Notes: generated by a model not told the origin, from the letters alone. A stretch of DNA of 64,000 bases from DASVDE01 sp963740065 (GCA_963740065.1 CAVUCS010000001.1:496001-560000); one strand, 5' to 3'. Counted from the stretch's first letter, positions 16,096 through 23,440 are shown. Translations and numbers: made by a program.

Positions 16096-16521
16096 CTATT
16101 TGAGTCCTTGGGGTTCTATCTCGACCGGGAAGTTGACGCTGTTGGAGATGAAGCAGCGCTCGTGCGCTTGGTGGTGGAGTTCGCGGATCGTCTCGGCGTC
16201 GGTGTCGTCGTCGAACTCGGCCCGCGGGCGCAGGATGGCACCGGTGAAACGGGTGCCGTCCAGGATTCCCCCCGCGTCGTCCTCATACGCGGTGAGGCTC
16301 AATCGCTTGGCCCGGGCGAGCGCGACGAACCAGAGCATGTGGCAGCTGGAGAGGGAGCCGATCAGCATCTCTTCGGGGTCGGCCTTGGTCGGGTCGCCCT
16401 TGTAGTGGGGCGCGCCGGAGGCAGGCAGGGTTTGCTCCCCAAGCTTGATCGTGTGCGCCCGGCTGTCCTCCCCGCTGGGGGTCCACTTCAACCGCGCGCG
16501 ATGCGTGCTCTCAAGCGCCAC
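16096..16521 (-). CDS. OsmC/Ohr family peroxiredoxin-like protein
   Basis: The 141-aa protein carries the OsmC pattern. ADPEEMLIGSLSSCHMLWFV provides the first redox cysteine, and HERCFISNSVNFPVEIEP the second (CFISNSV). OsmC proteins reduce organic hydroperoxides. The start was set at GTG 16521 because the longer open frame back to 16728 is only an out-of-frame reading of the next upstream gene, whose stop lies 4 nt away. It is probably co-transcribed with the VOC gene, a stress or detoxification pairing. Confidence 0.85.
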   Translation of the reverse strand: MALESTHRARLKWTPSGEDSRAHTIKLGEQTLPASGAPHYKGDPTKADPEEMLIGSLSSCHMLWFVALARAKRLSLTAYEDDAGGILDGTRFTGAILRPRAEFDDDTDAETIRELHHQAHERCFISNSVNFPVEIEPQGLK

Positions 16522-16525
16522 GTCG

Positions 16526-16732
16526 CTACTCGTCGCGTGGGGTGATCCGAAAGATCGAGACGACCTCCGCGTTGTGGGCTTCGGGATGAACCACATACGC
16601 GCTTGGCCCACCGCCGAACCATCCCGCTGCCTCGTTGTCGCCGACGAAGACGCCGGAGTGGTGCTTGCCGTCGCCGTCTTCGACCCAGACGGGGTCTCCC
16701 TCTCTGAATCCATGTTCGATCGCGTCACTCAT
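16526..16732 (-). CDS. Small SH3-like-barrel hypothetical protein
   Basis: The 68-aa protein has a predicted beta-rich sequence (FREGDPVWVEDGDGKHHSGV, then AYVVHPEAHNAEVVSIFRI) with the look of a small SH3-like barrel. No catalytic residues are evident. TAGTCT (16740-16745) lies 7 nt before its ATG. It leads the OsmC/VOC unit with a 4-nt intergenic gap. Confidence 0.65.
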   Translation of the reverse strand: MSDAIEHGFREGDPVWVEDGDGKHHSGVFVGDNEAAGWFGGGPSAYVVHPEAHNAEVVSIFRITPRDE

Positions 16733-16739
16733 CGTCGCC

Positions 16740-16745
16740 AGACTA
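16740..16745 (-). promoter_or_regulatory. -10 box TAGTCT for the 16732-15705 unit
   Basis: TAGTCT on the minus strand is 7 nt before ATG 16732. The expected -35 position (about 16763-16768) touches the left arm of the palindrome at 16767. Confidence 0.5.
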
Positions 16746-16766
16746 CAGCGGGAGCGGCGTGAGCCG

Positions 16767-16816
16767 GTCGACTGAACCGTTTGCCCACATATACGGTGGG
16801 AAAGGGTTCAGTCGAC
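16767..16816. promoter_or_regulatory. Long interrupted palindrome between divergent promoters
   Basis: GTCGACTGAACC (16767-16778) and GGTTCAGTCGAC (16805-16816) are perfect 12-bp inverted arms. Inside them TTT/AAA and CCCAC (16784-16788)/GTGGG (16796-16800) pair as well, giving about 20 bp with one mismatch and one bulge. It spans the predicted -35 positions of both divergent transcription units, so it is a candidate shared operator. A bidirectional cruciform is the alternative. Confidence 0.6.
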
Positions 16817-16821
16817 GACGA

Positions 16822-16827
16822 TAGGAT
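16822..16827 (+). promoter_or_regulatory. -10 box TAGGAT for the 16834 gene
   Basis: TAGGAT is 6 nt before ATG 16834. Confidence 0.55.
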
Positions 16828-16833
16828 CGCCTC

Positions 16834-17259
16834 ATGGAACTCGGCTGCGACACCAAAGCGATCCTCCTGCTCGCCGCGACGATGTTCCTTTGGGCGCTGC
16901 TGCTTGGGGTCTGGAAGTACCGAGGAATGGCCACCTCCGAAGACAATCTGGCGCACCCGTACGTGGACACCGCCCACCGCGCGGCGCTCCTCTACAGCTT
17001 CGCCCTGCTCCTCGTCGCCACTTTCGTCGAGCTGAGCGGCTGGAGCACTCTCGTCAACCTGCTCGCCGCGGGGGCGATGGCCTTCTACTTCTACGCCGCC
17101 GTCGTCGGCTACGCCATCCACGGATGGCGGCAGGACACGGACAACCAGTTCCGCGACCCGGTCAGCGGAACCCACGCCTTCATGGTCGCCTTGATCGTCG
17201 CCGAGATCGGCGGCTGGCTGGTCCTGATCGCCGGCTTTCTCGACGCGCAGGTCTTCTAG
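16834..17259 (+). CDS. Four-helix integral membrane protein of unknown function
   Basis: The 141-aa protein has hydrophobic helices at about 8-26, 49-67, 72-94 and 115-137. They are joined by a conserved-looking loop WKYRGMATSEDNLAHPYVDT and a second polar loop HGWRQDTDNQFRDPVSGTHA. No transporter family is recognised. It is transcribed away from the OsmC/VOC unit and shares the palindromic intergenic region with it, so the two may be co-regulated. Confidence 0.7.
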   Translation: MELGCDTKAILLLAATMFLWALLLGVWKYRGMATSEDNLAHPYVDTAHRAALLYSFALLLVATFVELSGWSTLVNLLAAGAMAFYFYAAVVGYAIHGWRQDTDNQFRDPVSGTHAFMVALIVAEIGGWLVLIAGFLDAQVF

Positions 17260-17336
17260 GGCAGCAGGGGCCGGGGTGTGCCGATCAGGGAGTCCTGACC
17301 CGGCGACCTGACATGGCGCGAACCCGGCCGACGGCA

Positions 17337-17342
17337 TAGAGT
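17337..17342 (+). promoter_or_regulatory. -10 box TAGAGT for the TolB-like gene
   Basis: TAGAGT is 6 nt before ATG 17349. Confidence 0.5.
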
Positions 17343-17348
17343 CGGGCC

Positions 17349-18320
17349 ATGATGAGCATTCATCGGCCGAGCGTCGCGGGCAGTGGGCGCCCCGCGGTCA
17401 TCTCACTCATCGTCCTGGCGGCGATCGGGTGCGCGATCGCCCTGTTGCTTGCGCTCGGAGTCGCCGGCGCCGCCGGTCAGCGACAGGCCCGGGCTGGCGC
17501 CCATACGCGAATCGTCCATCTGACCACTCGCCGCGATGCCGGCATCTTCACGATGAAGCCGAACGGCAGGGGTCGTCACAGGCTGCAAAAAGGACTGGTC
17601 GACGGCGTCTCCCTCTCCGCCAGTGGCCGCCGGATGGCCTTCGCCAACTCCATGGCGACGCCATGCAGCCGCTGCGGGGCGGACTTCTTCGTCGAGGTTT
17701 TCGTCGCCGACGGTAACGCTCGCCACGCGAAGAAGATCAAGCGCTTCCGCCACGCGAACCTCTTCTCGCTGTCGATGTCGTTCGACGGCCGCTGGGTGGT
17801 CCTCTCGATCTACAAGGGCGGGGACGCTGACCTGTATCTGATGCGCTCCGACGGCAGCCACGCCCGGCGCCTCACCAACGACGACGTGGACCAGGCGGGC
17901 GCCTCGTTCTCCCCGAACGGCAAGCGGATCGTCTTCTCTCAGGAGGATCGCGGCGGCTCGCAGCTTTACACCATGCGAGCCAAGGGAGGTGGGAAACGCC
18001 GGCTCACCCATGTCCGGAGCGGTCCCGGGTCCCCGGTCTACTCGCCCAACGGCCAATGGATCGCCTTCGACGGCGTTACGGATCGTCAAAGCGGGATCTT
18101 CCTGATGCGCAGCGACGGCAGCGGCGTTCGTCGTTTGACCAGCTCCGGCCTCAACGATTCCACGCCCGACTTCTCGCCCAACGGTCGCAGCATCGCCTTC
18201 GCGCACGGCGCTGGGCTCGACTTCGACATCATCACGATCCGAACCAATGGAAGCAACATGCGGCGCATCCGCCACAGCGGCAACGGATTGATCGAGCCCG
18301 TTTGGACTCGCGCTCCCTGA
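17349..18320 (+). CDS. Exported TolB-like beta-propeller protein
   Basis: The 323-aa protein has an N-terminal membrane or signal helix (VISLIVLAAIGCAIALLLAL, about 18-37). At least five PD40/WD40-like blades follow, each with the motif SPNGKRIVFSQE, LYTMRAKGGGKRRLTH or FLMRSDGSGVRRLTSS. The C-terminal blade ends IRHSGNGLIEPVWT. TolB-like propellers act as extracytoplasmic binding scaffolds. No Tol-Pal genes are nearby, so its partner is unknown. It is followed 18 nt later by the methyltransferase gene. Confidence 0.8.
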   Translation: MMSIHRPSVAGSGRPAVISLIVLAAIGCAIALLLALGVAGAAGQRQARAGAHTRIVHLTTRRDAGIFTMKPNGRGRHRLQKGLVDGVSLSASGRRMAFANSMATPCSRCGADFFVEVFVADGNARHAKKIKRFRHANLFSLSMSFDGRWVVLSIYKGGDADLYLMRSDGSHARRLTNDDVDQAGASFSPNGKRIVFSQEDRGGSQLYTMRAKGGGKRRLTHVRSGPGSPVYSPNGQWIAFDGVTDRQSGIFLMRSDGSGVRRLTSSGLNDSTPDFSPNGRSIAFAHGAGLDFDIITIRTNGSNMRRIRHSGNGLIEPVWTRAP

Positions 18321-18338
18321 CGGCAGGGGGACCCGGTC

Positions 18339-19091
18339 GTGCAGCCTTCTCGCGTTGACTATGAGCAGCACGGGCGCACCTATGCGCGGCATCGCCGGGC
18401 GGATCCGAGGATTGAGGCCCGCATTCACGCGGCATTGGGCGATGCGCATACGGTGGTCAACGTGGGCGCCGGGTCCGGCTCCTATGAGCCGCGCGATCGC
18501 TGGCTGCTGGCGGTCGAGCCGAGCGCGACGATGCGGGCCCAGCGCCCGGAAGGCGCGGCGCCGGCAATAGACGCGCGGGCCGAGGCGCTGCCTCTCGATG
18601 ACGATTCGGTCGACGCGGCGATGGCCTGCGTCACGATCCACCACTGGGAGCCGGTTGAGGCGGGTCTGGCCGAGATGCGCCGCGTCGCGCGCGGACCGGT
18701 AGTCGTCTTCACCTTCGAGCTCGAATTCCTCCCTGACTGGCAGCAGGAGTTCCTGCGCGAGGGGCTTGAGATCGAGTTGCCGCGCTTCCCGGCGATCGAC
18801 GATGTCGCGACAGCGCTCGGTGGCCGTACGCGGGTCGAGCGAATCCCGACGCCCGCCGACTGCGAGGACGGCTTCTTCGAAGCTTTCTGGAACCGACCGG
18901 AGGCGTTGCTCGACCCCGCGATCCGCGCCTCGCAGTCGATGTGGGCGCTCCTGGGTCCAGGTGTGGAGGAGCAGATGGTGTCTCGCCTCGAGGCCGCGCT
19001 GGAGTCCGGCGCCTGGGACGCCGAGCACGGGCATTTGAGGGATCGACAATCCGTCGAGGGCGCGCTCCGTCTGGTTATTTCGGAGCCGTGA
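18339..19091 (+). CDS. Class I SAM-dependent methyltransferase
   Basis: The 250-aa protein has the SAM-binding motif VVNVGAGSGSYEP (residues 39-51), an acidic end of strand 2 (AVEPSATM), motif II DARAEALPLDDDSVDAAMAC and motif III MRRVARGPVVVFTFE, the order of methyltransferase_11 domains. The helical C-terminal half should define a small-molecule substrate that cannot be deduced. Start GTG 18339 is preceded by GGGGGA as a ribosome-binding site. Confidence 0.85.
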   Translation: MQPSRVDYEQHGRTYARHRRADPRIEARIHAALGDAHTVVNVGAGSGSYEPRDRWLLAVEPSATMRAQRPEGAAPAIDARAEALPLDDDSVDAAMACVTIHHWEPVEAGLAEMRRVARGPVVVFTFELEFLPDWQQEFLREGLEIELPRFPAIDDVATALGGRTRVERIPTPADCEDGFFEAFWNRPEALLDPAIRASQSMWALLGPGVEEQMVSRLEAALESGAWDAEHGHLRDRQSVEGALRLVISEP

Positions 19092-19096
19092 GCGCA

Positions 19097-19102
19097 TAGG
19101 AT
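19097..19102 (+). promoter_or_regulatory. -10 box TAGGAT for the 19110 lipoprotein
   Basis: TAGGAT is 7 nt before ATG 19110. Confidence 0.5.
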
Positions 19103-19109
19103 CGGCGCG

Positions 19110-19565
19110 ATGAAGCGGCTTGCGGCAATTGCGCTCGTTGGGCTCGGCCTTGCCGGGCTCGCCGGATGCGGCGGCTCCGACAACTCAGCGTCAACCGTGA
19201 CGTCGACGGTCACCGTCACGTCCGGTTCCTCGCCATCGGGAACCCGCACCTACACCGGCACCACCGACCAGGATTTGCCGATCACGCTGACGGCGACCCA
19301 GGACGCAGTTCTCTCGCTCACGTTCGGGTGGCGAGCGCCATGCGACGACGGGAAGGAGCGCTCAAACTCGATTCGCATCGGCGGCGCGCCGATCCGCGAC
19401 GGGTCCTTCTCCTTCGACAGCGTCCTCGAGACGGGCGGAGTCGCCCAGGTCGAGGGGAAGATCGAAGGCGACAGCGCGTCCGGAACGCTCTCGCGCAGCA
19501 AGGGAACCGCCTTCGGAATCAACTGCGAGGTGACCGGCGTCGCCTGGCAGGCCGACGCCGGCTAG
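19110..19565 (+). CDS. Small secreted lipoprotein
   Basis: A 151-aa product with signal MKRLAAIALVGLGLAGLAGC; the lipobox LAGC marks Cys20 for acylation. A Ser/Thr-rich linker leads to a predicted beta-sandwich of about 100 residues that contains two cysteines (APCDDGK and GINCEVTG), perhaps a disulfide. No known domain is recognised. It converges on the ETF-QO gene with a 2-nt gap. Confidence 0.7.
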   Translation: MKRLAAIALVGLGLAGLAGCGGSDNSASTVTSTVTVTSGSSPSGTRTYTGTTDQDLPITLTATQDAVLSLTFGWRAPCDDGKERSNSIRIGGAPIRDGSFSFDSVLETGGVAQVEGKIEGDSASGTLSRSKGTAFGINCEVTGVAWQADAG

Positions 19566-19567
19566 CG

Positions 19568-21304
19568 TCAGGTGTTCTGGTAGAGGGGGCCGTCGCCGCC
19601 CTCTGGAGTGGTGAGGCGGCCGCCCTTGGCGGTGATCGCGCCGCACTGAACGCAGTTGGTGTAGTTGACGATCACCTCGACGTCCCCCTCTTCGGGCGCG
19701 TCCTCGGGGATCTCGTAGACCCCGGCGGGGCACATCCAGGCCCACGTCTCGGCGACCTCCCGCGGCACTCTCTTCTGCACGCGGATGTGGTTCGGCGCGT
19801 CGTCGCGGGTCGCATTGCCGGTGATGAAGACGCTTGAGAGCTTGTCGAAGGTGTACTTGCCGTCCGGCTGCGGGTAGCTGTCCTTGGTCTTGCCGACGAA
19901 CATCGGCTGGGCGTCGTTGCGGTGCAGCTTCCAGCGCCCGCCGGGGAAGCGTCCCTTGGTGGCGATCATCAGGTTGACCAGCGGCCCGCCTTTGAGCAGC
20001 CCCTTCTGGAACGGCTGGCGCGTGTTGCGCTGCTCGTAGAGGTCCACGCCGATCTCCGACTCTTCGACCGCCTGCTCATATGGGGAGAAGTCGCTGCTTC
20101 CCTCCTTCAGCGAGGCGTAGATCTGCTCCGCGGCGAGCATCCCCGAGCGGATCGCGTAGTTGACGCCCTTCAGCGCCGCCAGGTTGAGCATGCCGGCGCC
20201 GTCGCCGACGAGCAGCGCGCCGGGGGTGGTCAGTTTCGGCATCGCCCAGTAGCCGCCGGCGGGGATCGCCTTCGCGCCCCAGCTGACCCGCTCGCCGCCG
20301 TCGAGGATCTTGCGGACCATCGGGTGCGTCTTGAACTTCTGCAGCAGGTCGTGGGCCGAGGTCGTCGCGTCGGCGTAGTCGAGGTCGAGGACGAAGCCGA
20401 TCGAGACCAGGTCGTCGCCCGTCTTCTCGTCCTTCATCGGGTAGATCCAGGAGCCGCCGATCTGGTGGTATCTGGCGGAGATCTTCAGCGGCCAGCCGGC
20501 GAGCGTGTGGATCACACGGTTAAGCGGCTTCGGCACCTTCCAGACCTCTTTCACGCCCAGCTCCCAGACCTGCGGCTCGCGTCCCTCGCTGAGGTCGAAC
20601 TCGCGCACCGCGGCGTCGGTCAGGTGCCCCCAGCAGCCCTCGGCCAGCACCGTCGCCTGCGCGGCGATGTCGGTGCCGGGCTCGAAGTTGCCGAGCGGCT
20701 CGCCGTCTTTGCCGCGGCCTTTGTCGCCGGAGCGCACGCCTTTGACGGCACCGTCCTCGACGATCAGCTGCGTCGCCGCCGTCTCGGTCAGCAGGTAGGC
20801 GCCCGCCTCCTCGGCCTGCTGCTGCATGTAGCGGCAGAGGGCGGAGACGGAGATCACTTCGTTGCCGTGGTTTTTCTGCGGCGGGGGAGGGGGGATGCGG
20901 AGCTTGGTCTTGCCGTTGGGCAGGACGTAGATCGCCTCCTTCTTCACTTCGCCGAAAGCGAAGCCCTCCTGGCGCCACTGCTCCCGAGTCATCTCGGGGA
21001 ACAGCTCCTGCAGCGGGCCGGGCCGCATCACCGCGCCGGACAGGTTGTGCCCGCCGCAGGTCTTGGCCTTCTCGATCACCGCGACGGGGACCTCGCCAAG
21101 CTTCTCCATCGTCTCCGGATCGTCGGCCAGCAGCTGCAACAACCGATTGGCGCAAGCAAGCCCGGCCGTCCCACCACCGACGATCGCAACCCCAATCTCG
21201 ATCCGCTCGTCCTCCCCGTCAAGCCCCCGCTTCACAAACTCCTTCTGCGAGTCGACGGGAGGCGGAAAGTCCGCCGGAACGATCTTGCCATTAGAAGATC
21301 CCAT
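19568..21304 (-). CDS. Electron-transfer flavoprotein:quinone oxidoreductase-like protein lacking one cluster cysteine
   Basis: The 578-aa protein matches ETF-QO. FAD site VAIVGGGTAGLACANRLL is followed by CGGHNLSGAVMRP, KLTTPGALLVGDGAGMLN and the C-terminal ferredoxin-like domain. It would carry electrons from ETF (fatty-acid and amino-acid oxidation) to menaquinone at the membrane. Of the four [4Fe-4S] ligands in characterised enzymes, Cys525, Cys551 and Cys554 are present, but the last is Ile557 (NCVQCGAITAK). The upstream in-frame start at 21343 lies inside the palindrome 21326-21349, so ATG 21304 is preferred; TATAGT at 21317-21322 fits a promoter for it. Beta-oxidation control is suggested by the palindrome but not shown. 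Confidence 0.85.
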   Translation of the reverse strand: MGSSNGKIVPADFPPPVDSQKEFVKRGLDGEDERIEIGVAIVGGGTAGLACANRLLQLLADDPETMEKLGEVPVAVIEKAKTCGGHNLSGAVMRPGPLQELFPEMTREQWRQEGFAFGEVKKEAIYVLPNGKTKLRIPPPPPQKNHGNEVISVSALCRYMQQQAEEAGAYLLTETAATQLIVEDGAVKGVRSGDKGRGKDGEPLGNFEPGTDIAAQATVLAEGCWGHLTDAAVREFDLSEGREPQVWELGVKEVWKVPKPLNRVIHTLAGWPLKISARYHQIGGSWIYPMKDEKTGDDLVSIGFVLDLDYADATTSAHDLLQKFKTHPMVRKILDGGERVSWGAKAIPAGGYWAMPKLTTPGALLVGDGAGMLNLAALKGVNYAIRSGMLAAEQIYASLKEGSSDFSPYEQAVEESEIGVDLYEQRNTRQPFQKGLLKGGPLVNLMIATKGRFPGGRWKLHRNDAQPMFVGKTKDSYPQPDGKYTFDKLSSVFITGNATRDDAPNHIRVQKRVPREVAETWAWMCPAGVYEIPEDAPEEGDVEVIVNYTNCVQCGAITAKGGRLTTPEGGDGPLYQNT

Positions 21305-21325
21305 GCTTAGAACGGAACTATATCG

Positions 21326-21349
21326 GACTGATTGACTTGTCAATCAGTC
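21326..21349. promoter_or_regulatory. TetR-type palindromic operator between divergent genes
   Basis: Perfect 11-bp arms, GACTGATTGAC (21326-21336) and GTCAATCAGTC (21339-21349), flank a 2-nt centre. The site overlaps the predicted -35 elements of the ETF-QO gene on the minus strand (TTGACA) and of the 21373 gene on the plus strand (TTGTCA). Size and symmetry match operators of TetR-family regulators. No regulator gene is adjacent. Confidence 0.7.
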
Positions 21350-21360
21350 ACCGAATCCTG

Positions 21361-21366
21361 GATAAT
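21361..21366 (+). promoter_or_regulatory. -10 box GATAAT for the SRPBCC gene
   Basis: GATAAT ends 6 nt before ATG 21373; TTGTCA at 21337-21342 is 18 nt upstream as a -35. Confidence 0.5.
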
Positions 21367-21372
21367 CAAGCG

Positions 21373-21795
21373 ATGAGTCGCTGGGAGACGACGAGCACAC
21401 TGGAGGTCGACGCGCCACCTCTCGCCGTTTGGGGTTCGGCCTATGCAGATGTCGCTGCGTGGCCCAAATGGAATGCCGAAATCAAGCGCGCGAGCATCGA
21501 CGGGCCACTCGCCCTCGGCGCCAAGGCCAAGATCGTGTTCCGCACCGGCCTTCGTCTGCGCTTCCACGTCGTCGAGTACGAGGAAGGCCGCCTCTTCACC
21601 GATGAGTCTCGGCTTCCCGGTTCCCGCATGGGGCATCGCCACCTGGTCGAGCCCGTCGAGGGCGGCGGTAGCCGCCTCACCAACACGATCTACATCGAAG
21701 GCGCACTCGCGCCACTGTGGCGACGGATCATGGGACCGGCGGCGACACGGTCTCTCCCGGACGCTCAGCGCACAATCGCCGAGTTGGCCTCCTAA
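21373..21795 (+). CDS. SRPBCC (START-like) family protein
   Basis: The 140-aa protein fits the polyketide cyclase/dehydrase subfamily of helix-grip folds: STLEVDAPPLAVWGSAYADV at the N-terminus, WPKWNAEIKRASIDGPLALG, a central beta-sheet (AKIVFRTGLRLRFHVVEYEE) and a long C-terminal helix. Such proteins bind hydrophobic ligands in a central cavity. Start ATG 21373 is preferred to 21337, which lies in the palindrome. It is divergent from the ETF-QO gene and shares its operator, so both may answer to the same acyl-ligand sensor. Confidence 0.75.
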   Translation: MSRWETTSTLEVDAPPLAVWGSAYADVAAWPKWNAEIKRASIDGPLALGAKAKIVFRTGLRLRFHVVEYEEGRLFTDESRLPGSRMGHRHLVEPVEGGGSRLTNTIYIEGALAPLWRRIMGPAATRSLPDAQRTIAELAS

Positions 21796-21820
21796 GTCGA
21801 GCCGCTACCGGTCTTCGCCA

Positions 21821-21842
21821 AGTGATCTAAATTTAGATCACT
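21821..21842. promoter_or_regulatory. Operator 1 of the MNT-HEPN module, perfect 22-bp palindrome
   Basis: The 22 bases are exactly self-complementary; the core is GATCTAAATTTAGATC at 21824-21839. It is AT-rich against the surrounding GC-rich DNA. Confidence 0.75.
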
Positions 21843-21843
21843 C

Positions 21844-21859
21844 AACCTACTTTTAGTTC
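21844..21859. promoter_or_regulatory. Operator 2 (degenerate) of the MNT-HEPN module
   Basis: AACCTACTTTTAGTTC matches 11 of 16 bases of the operator 1 core and starts exactly 20 bp after it. Confidence 0.45.
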
Positions 21860-21863
21860 GCTT

Positions 21864-21879
21864 GCTCTATATTTAGAAC
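21864..21879. promoter_or_regulatory. Operator 3 of the MNT-HEPN module
   Basis: GCTCTATATTTAGAAC matches 13 of 16 core bases and starts exactly 40 bp after operator 1. It contains the likely -10 (TAGAAC, 6 nt before ATG 21886), so occupancy would block transcription. Confidence 0.6.
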
Positions 21880-21885
21880 ACGCAG

Positions 21886-22503
21886 ATGGATGTCTCGAAA
21901 CCCTTCACGGCCCTATCTTCCGGCGTCGACGCTGACGTGCTTGTCGTGCTGGCTGGTTCCACCAAGCCCCGCAGCGGTCGCGAGCTGGCCCGCAGGGCGG
22001 GGCGCTCCAATACCGGCGTCCAGCATGTGCTGGGCCGCCTCGTGGAGCACGGGCTGGTCAACCGTGACGAGGTGGGACGCACCTTCCTCTATGAACTGAA
22101 TCGCGACCACCTGTTGGCCCCGACCGTCGAACAGATGGCTGGGGCGCGAACAGAGTTGATTCGCCGGCTTCGTGATGCGATCGGAGGCTGGGGGGTTCCG
22201 CCGGTCCACGCCTCCCTGTTCGGTAGCGCGGCTCGCGGTGACGGGGACGCGAGTAGCGACATCGACCTTCTCATCGTGCGACCGGCCGATGTTGATCCCG
22301 ACGACTCGACCTGGCGCGATCAGCTCGACAGACTCGCCGACTTGGTGCGCCGCTGGACGGGCAACAACACCGGTATCGCTGAGGTTCCCGAAGGCGAACT
22401 CCCGCGCCTGCGCAAGGACCGTCCACCCATCGTCGAGGAGGTCGGCGAGGACGCCGTCGATCTTGTCGGTGAGTCCGTGCGGAAACTGCTCAGCCGGTTG
22501 TGA
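21886..22503 (+). CDS. Winged-helix plus MNT-type nucleotidyltransferase (antitoxin/regulator of a HEPN-MNT module)
   Basis: The 205-aa protein joins an N-terminal winged helix (SGRELARRAGRSNTGVQHVL then GLVNRDEVGRTFLYEL, about 30-75) to a minimal nucleotidyltransferase domain. The latter shows HASLFGSAARGDGDASSDID, which has the GS motif and the DxD metal pair. A third region, VPEGELPRLRKDRPPIVEEV, follows. MNT partners of HEPN toxins neutralise them, in some systems by AMPylation. Here the wHTH also suggests DNA binding, matching the three phased operators upstream. The stop shares one base with the HEPN start (TGATG). Confidence 0.82.
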   Translation: MDVSKPFTALSSGVDADVLVVLAGSTKPRSGRELARRAGRSNTGVQHVLGRLVEHGLVNRDEVGRTFLYELNRDHLLAPTVEQMAGARTELIRRLRDAIGGWGVPPVHASLFGSAARGDGDASSDIDLLIVRPADVDPDDSTWRDQLDRLADLVRRWTGNNTGIAEVPEGELPRLRKDRPPIVEEVGEDAVDLVGESVRKLLSRL

Positions 22504-22922
22504 TGGCGCGCAAGCAACCACGGACCCAGGCGTGCGGAGAGCCCCAGGCGCGGCAACGCCTCGGGCACGCGAGGAGCTTCCTCGAAGTCGCCGAGCTGGC
22601 CGCGGACGTGAGCGATCCCTCGCTCGAGTACGGAAGCGTGGCGGCCTCCGTCGCCATCCTCGCCGGGATCGCAGCCGCCGACGCCGCCTGCTGCAAGGAG
22701 CTTGGGCAACGGTCCCGCTCCGAAAATCATCATGACGCCGAGGCCCTGCTCGAACAGATAACTCCCGGCGGCAAGCGAGCGGCCAGCCAACTCCGCCAGC
22801 TGATCGACATCAAGGACACGGCCCACTACGGGTTCATCAACGTCGGTGCCCCGCAGCTCAAACGATCTCTGCGCCAAGCCCGTCAACTCGTCGAGTTCGC
22901 CGAGGAAGTTCTGCGCCGGTAA
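22503..22922 (+). CDS. HEPN-family protein, probable RNase toxin
   Basis: The 139-aa all-helical protein has the HEPN layout: FLEVAELAADVSD, then SVAASVAILAGIAAADAACC, then the polar stretch GQRSRSENHHDAEALLEQ. This contains R-x4-6-H candidates (Arg70-His76, Arg72-His77), the RNase motif of HEPN proteins. The later segment LIDIKDTAHYGFINVG and a final helix complete the family pattern. Coupled to the MNT gene by a 1-nt overlap, it would be the toxic partner. RNase activity is inferred from the family. Confidence 0.8.
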   Translation: MARKQPRTQACGEPQARQRLGHARSFLEVAELAADVSDPSLEYGSVAASVAILAGIAAADAACCKELGQRSRSENHHDAEALLEQITPGGKRAASQLRQLIDIKDTAHYGFINVGAPQLKRSLRQARQLVEFAEEVLRR

Positions 22923-22945
22923 TGATGCTGACAGACTGAGCACCC

Positions 22946-23440
22946 ATGCCGAACATCTACAGACCCACGTTTGAGGAAGGCGAGCGCCCGGAGGGTTTCC
23001 GCGGCCGCCGCGCCCGGATCGGATACGAGGTGGGCGCGGAGTTGATCGGCGCCAGCCTCTGGGAGGTGCCTCCTGGAGAAGCGGCCTACCCGTACCACTT
23101 CCACTACTCCGACGAGGAACTGGTGATCGTCCTCTCAGGACGCCCCTGCCTCCGCACCCCGGAAGGAACTCGGGAACTGGAAACGGGCGAGGCTGTGCGC
23201 TTCCCCCTCGGTGAAGAAGGGGCGCACCAGATCCTCAATCGAACCGACGAGGTAGCGACGTTCCTGGCCGTCAGCAGCCACGGCCGCCCGGATGTCGTGG
23301 TCTACCCGGACTCGGACAAGATTGGTGTCGGCGAGCGCCTTCCCAGAGGCGGAGGCATGCGCGCCTTCTTCCGCCGCGATTCCGCCGTCAACTACTGGAC
23401 CGACGAGGAGCCTCCGGCATCCGGCGTTGACAACGCATGA
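22946..23440 (+). CDS. Cupin-domain protein
   Basis: The 164-aa protein is a single cupin. Motif 1 is YPYHFHYSDEELVIVLSGRP, carrying the His-x-His and Glu metal ligands; motif 2 is FPLGEEGAHQILNRTD, with the third His. The C-terminal extension (VVVYPDSDKIGVGERLPRG) is common in cupins annotated as sugar- or acid-processing, but no substrate can be named. It follows the HEPN gene by 23 nt and might be part of that transcript, though the function gives no reason for it. Confidence 0.8.
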   Translation: MPNIYRPTFEEGERPEGFRGRRARIGYEVGAELIGASLWEVPPGEAAYPYHFHYSDEELVIVLSGRPCLRTPEGTRELETGEAVRFPLGEEGAHQILNRTDEVATFLAVSSHGRPDVVVYPDSDKIGVGERLPRGGGMRAFFRRDSAVNYWTDEEPPASGVDNA

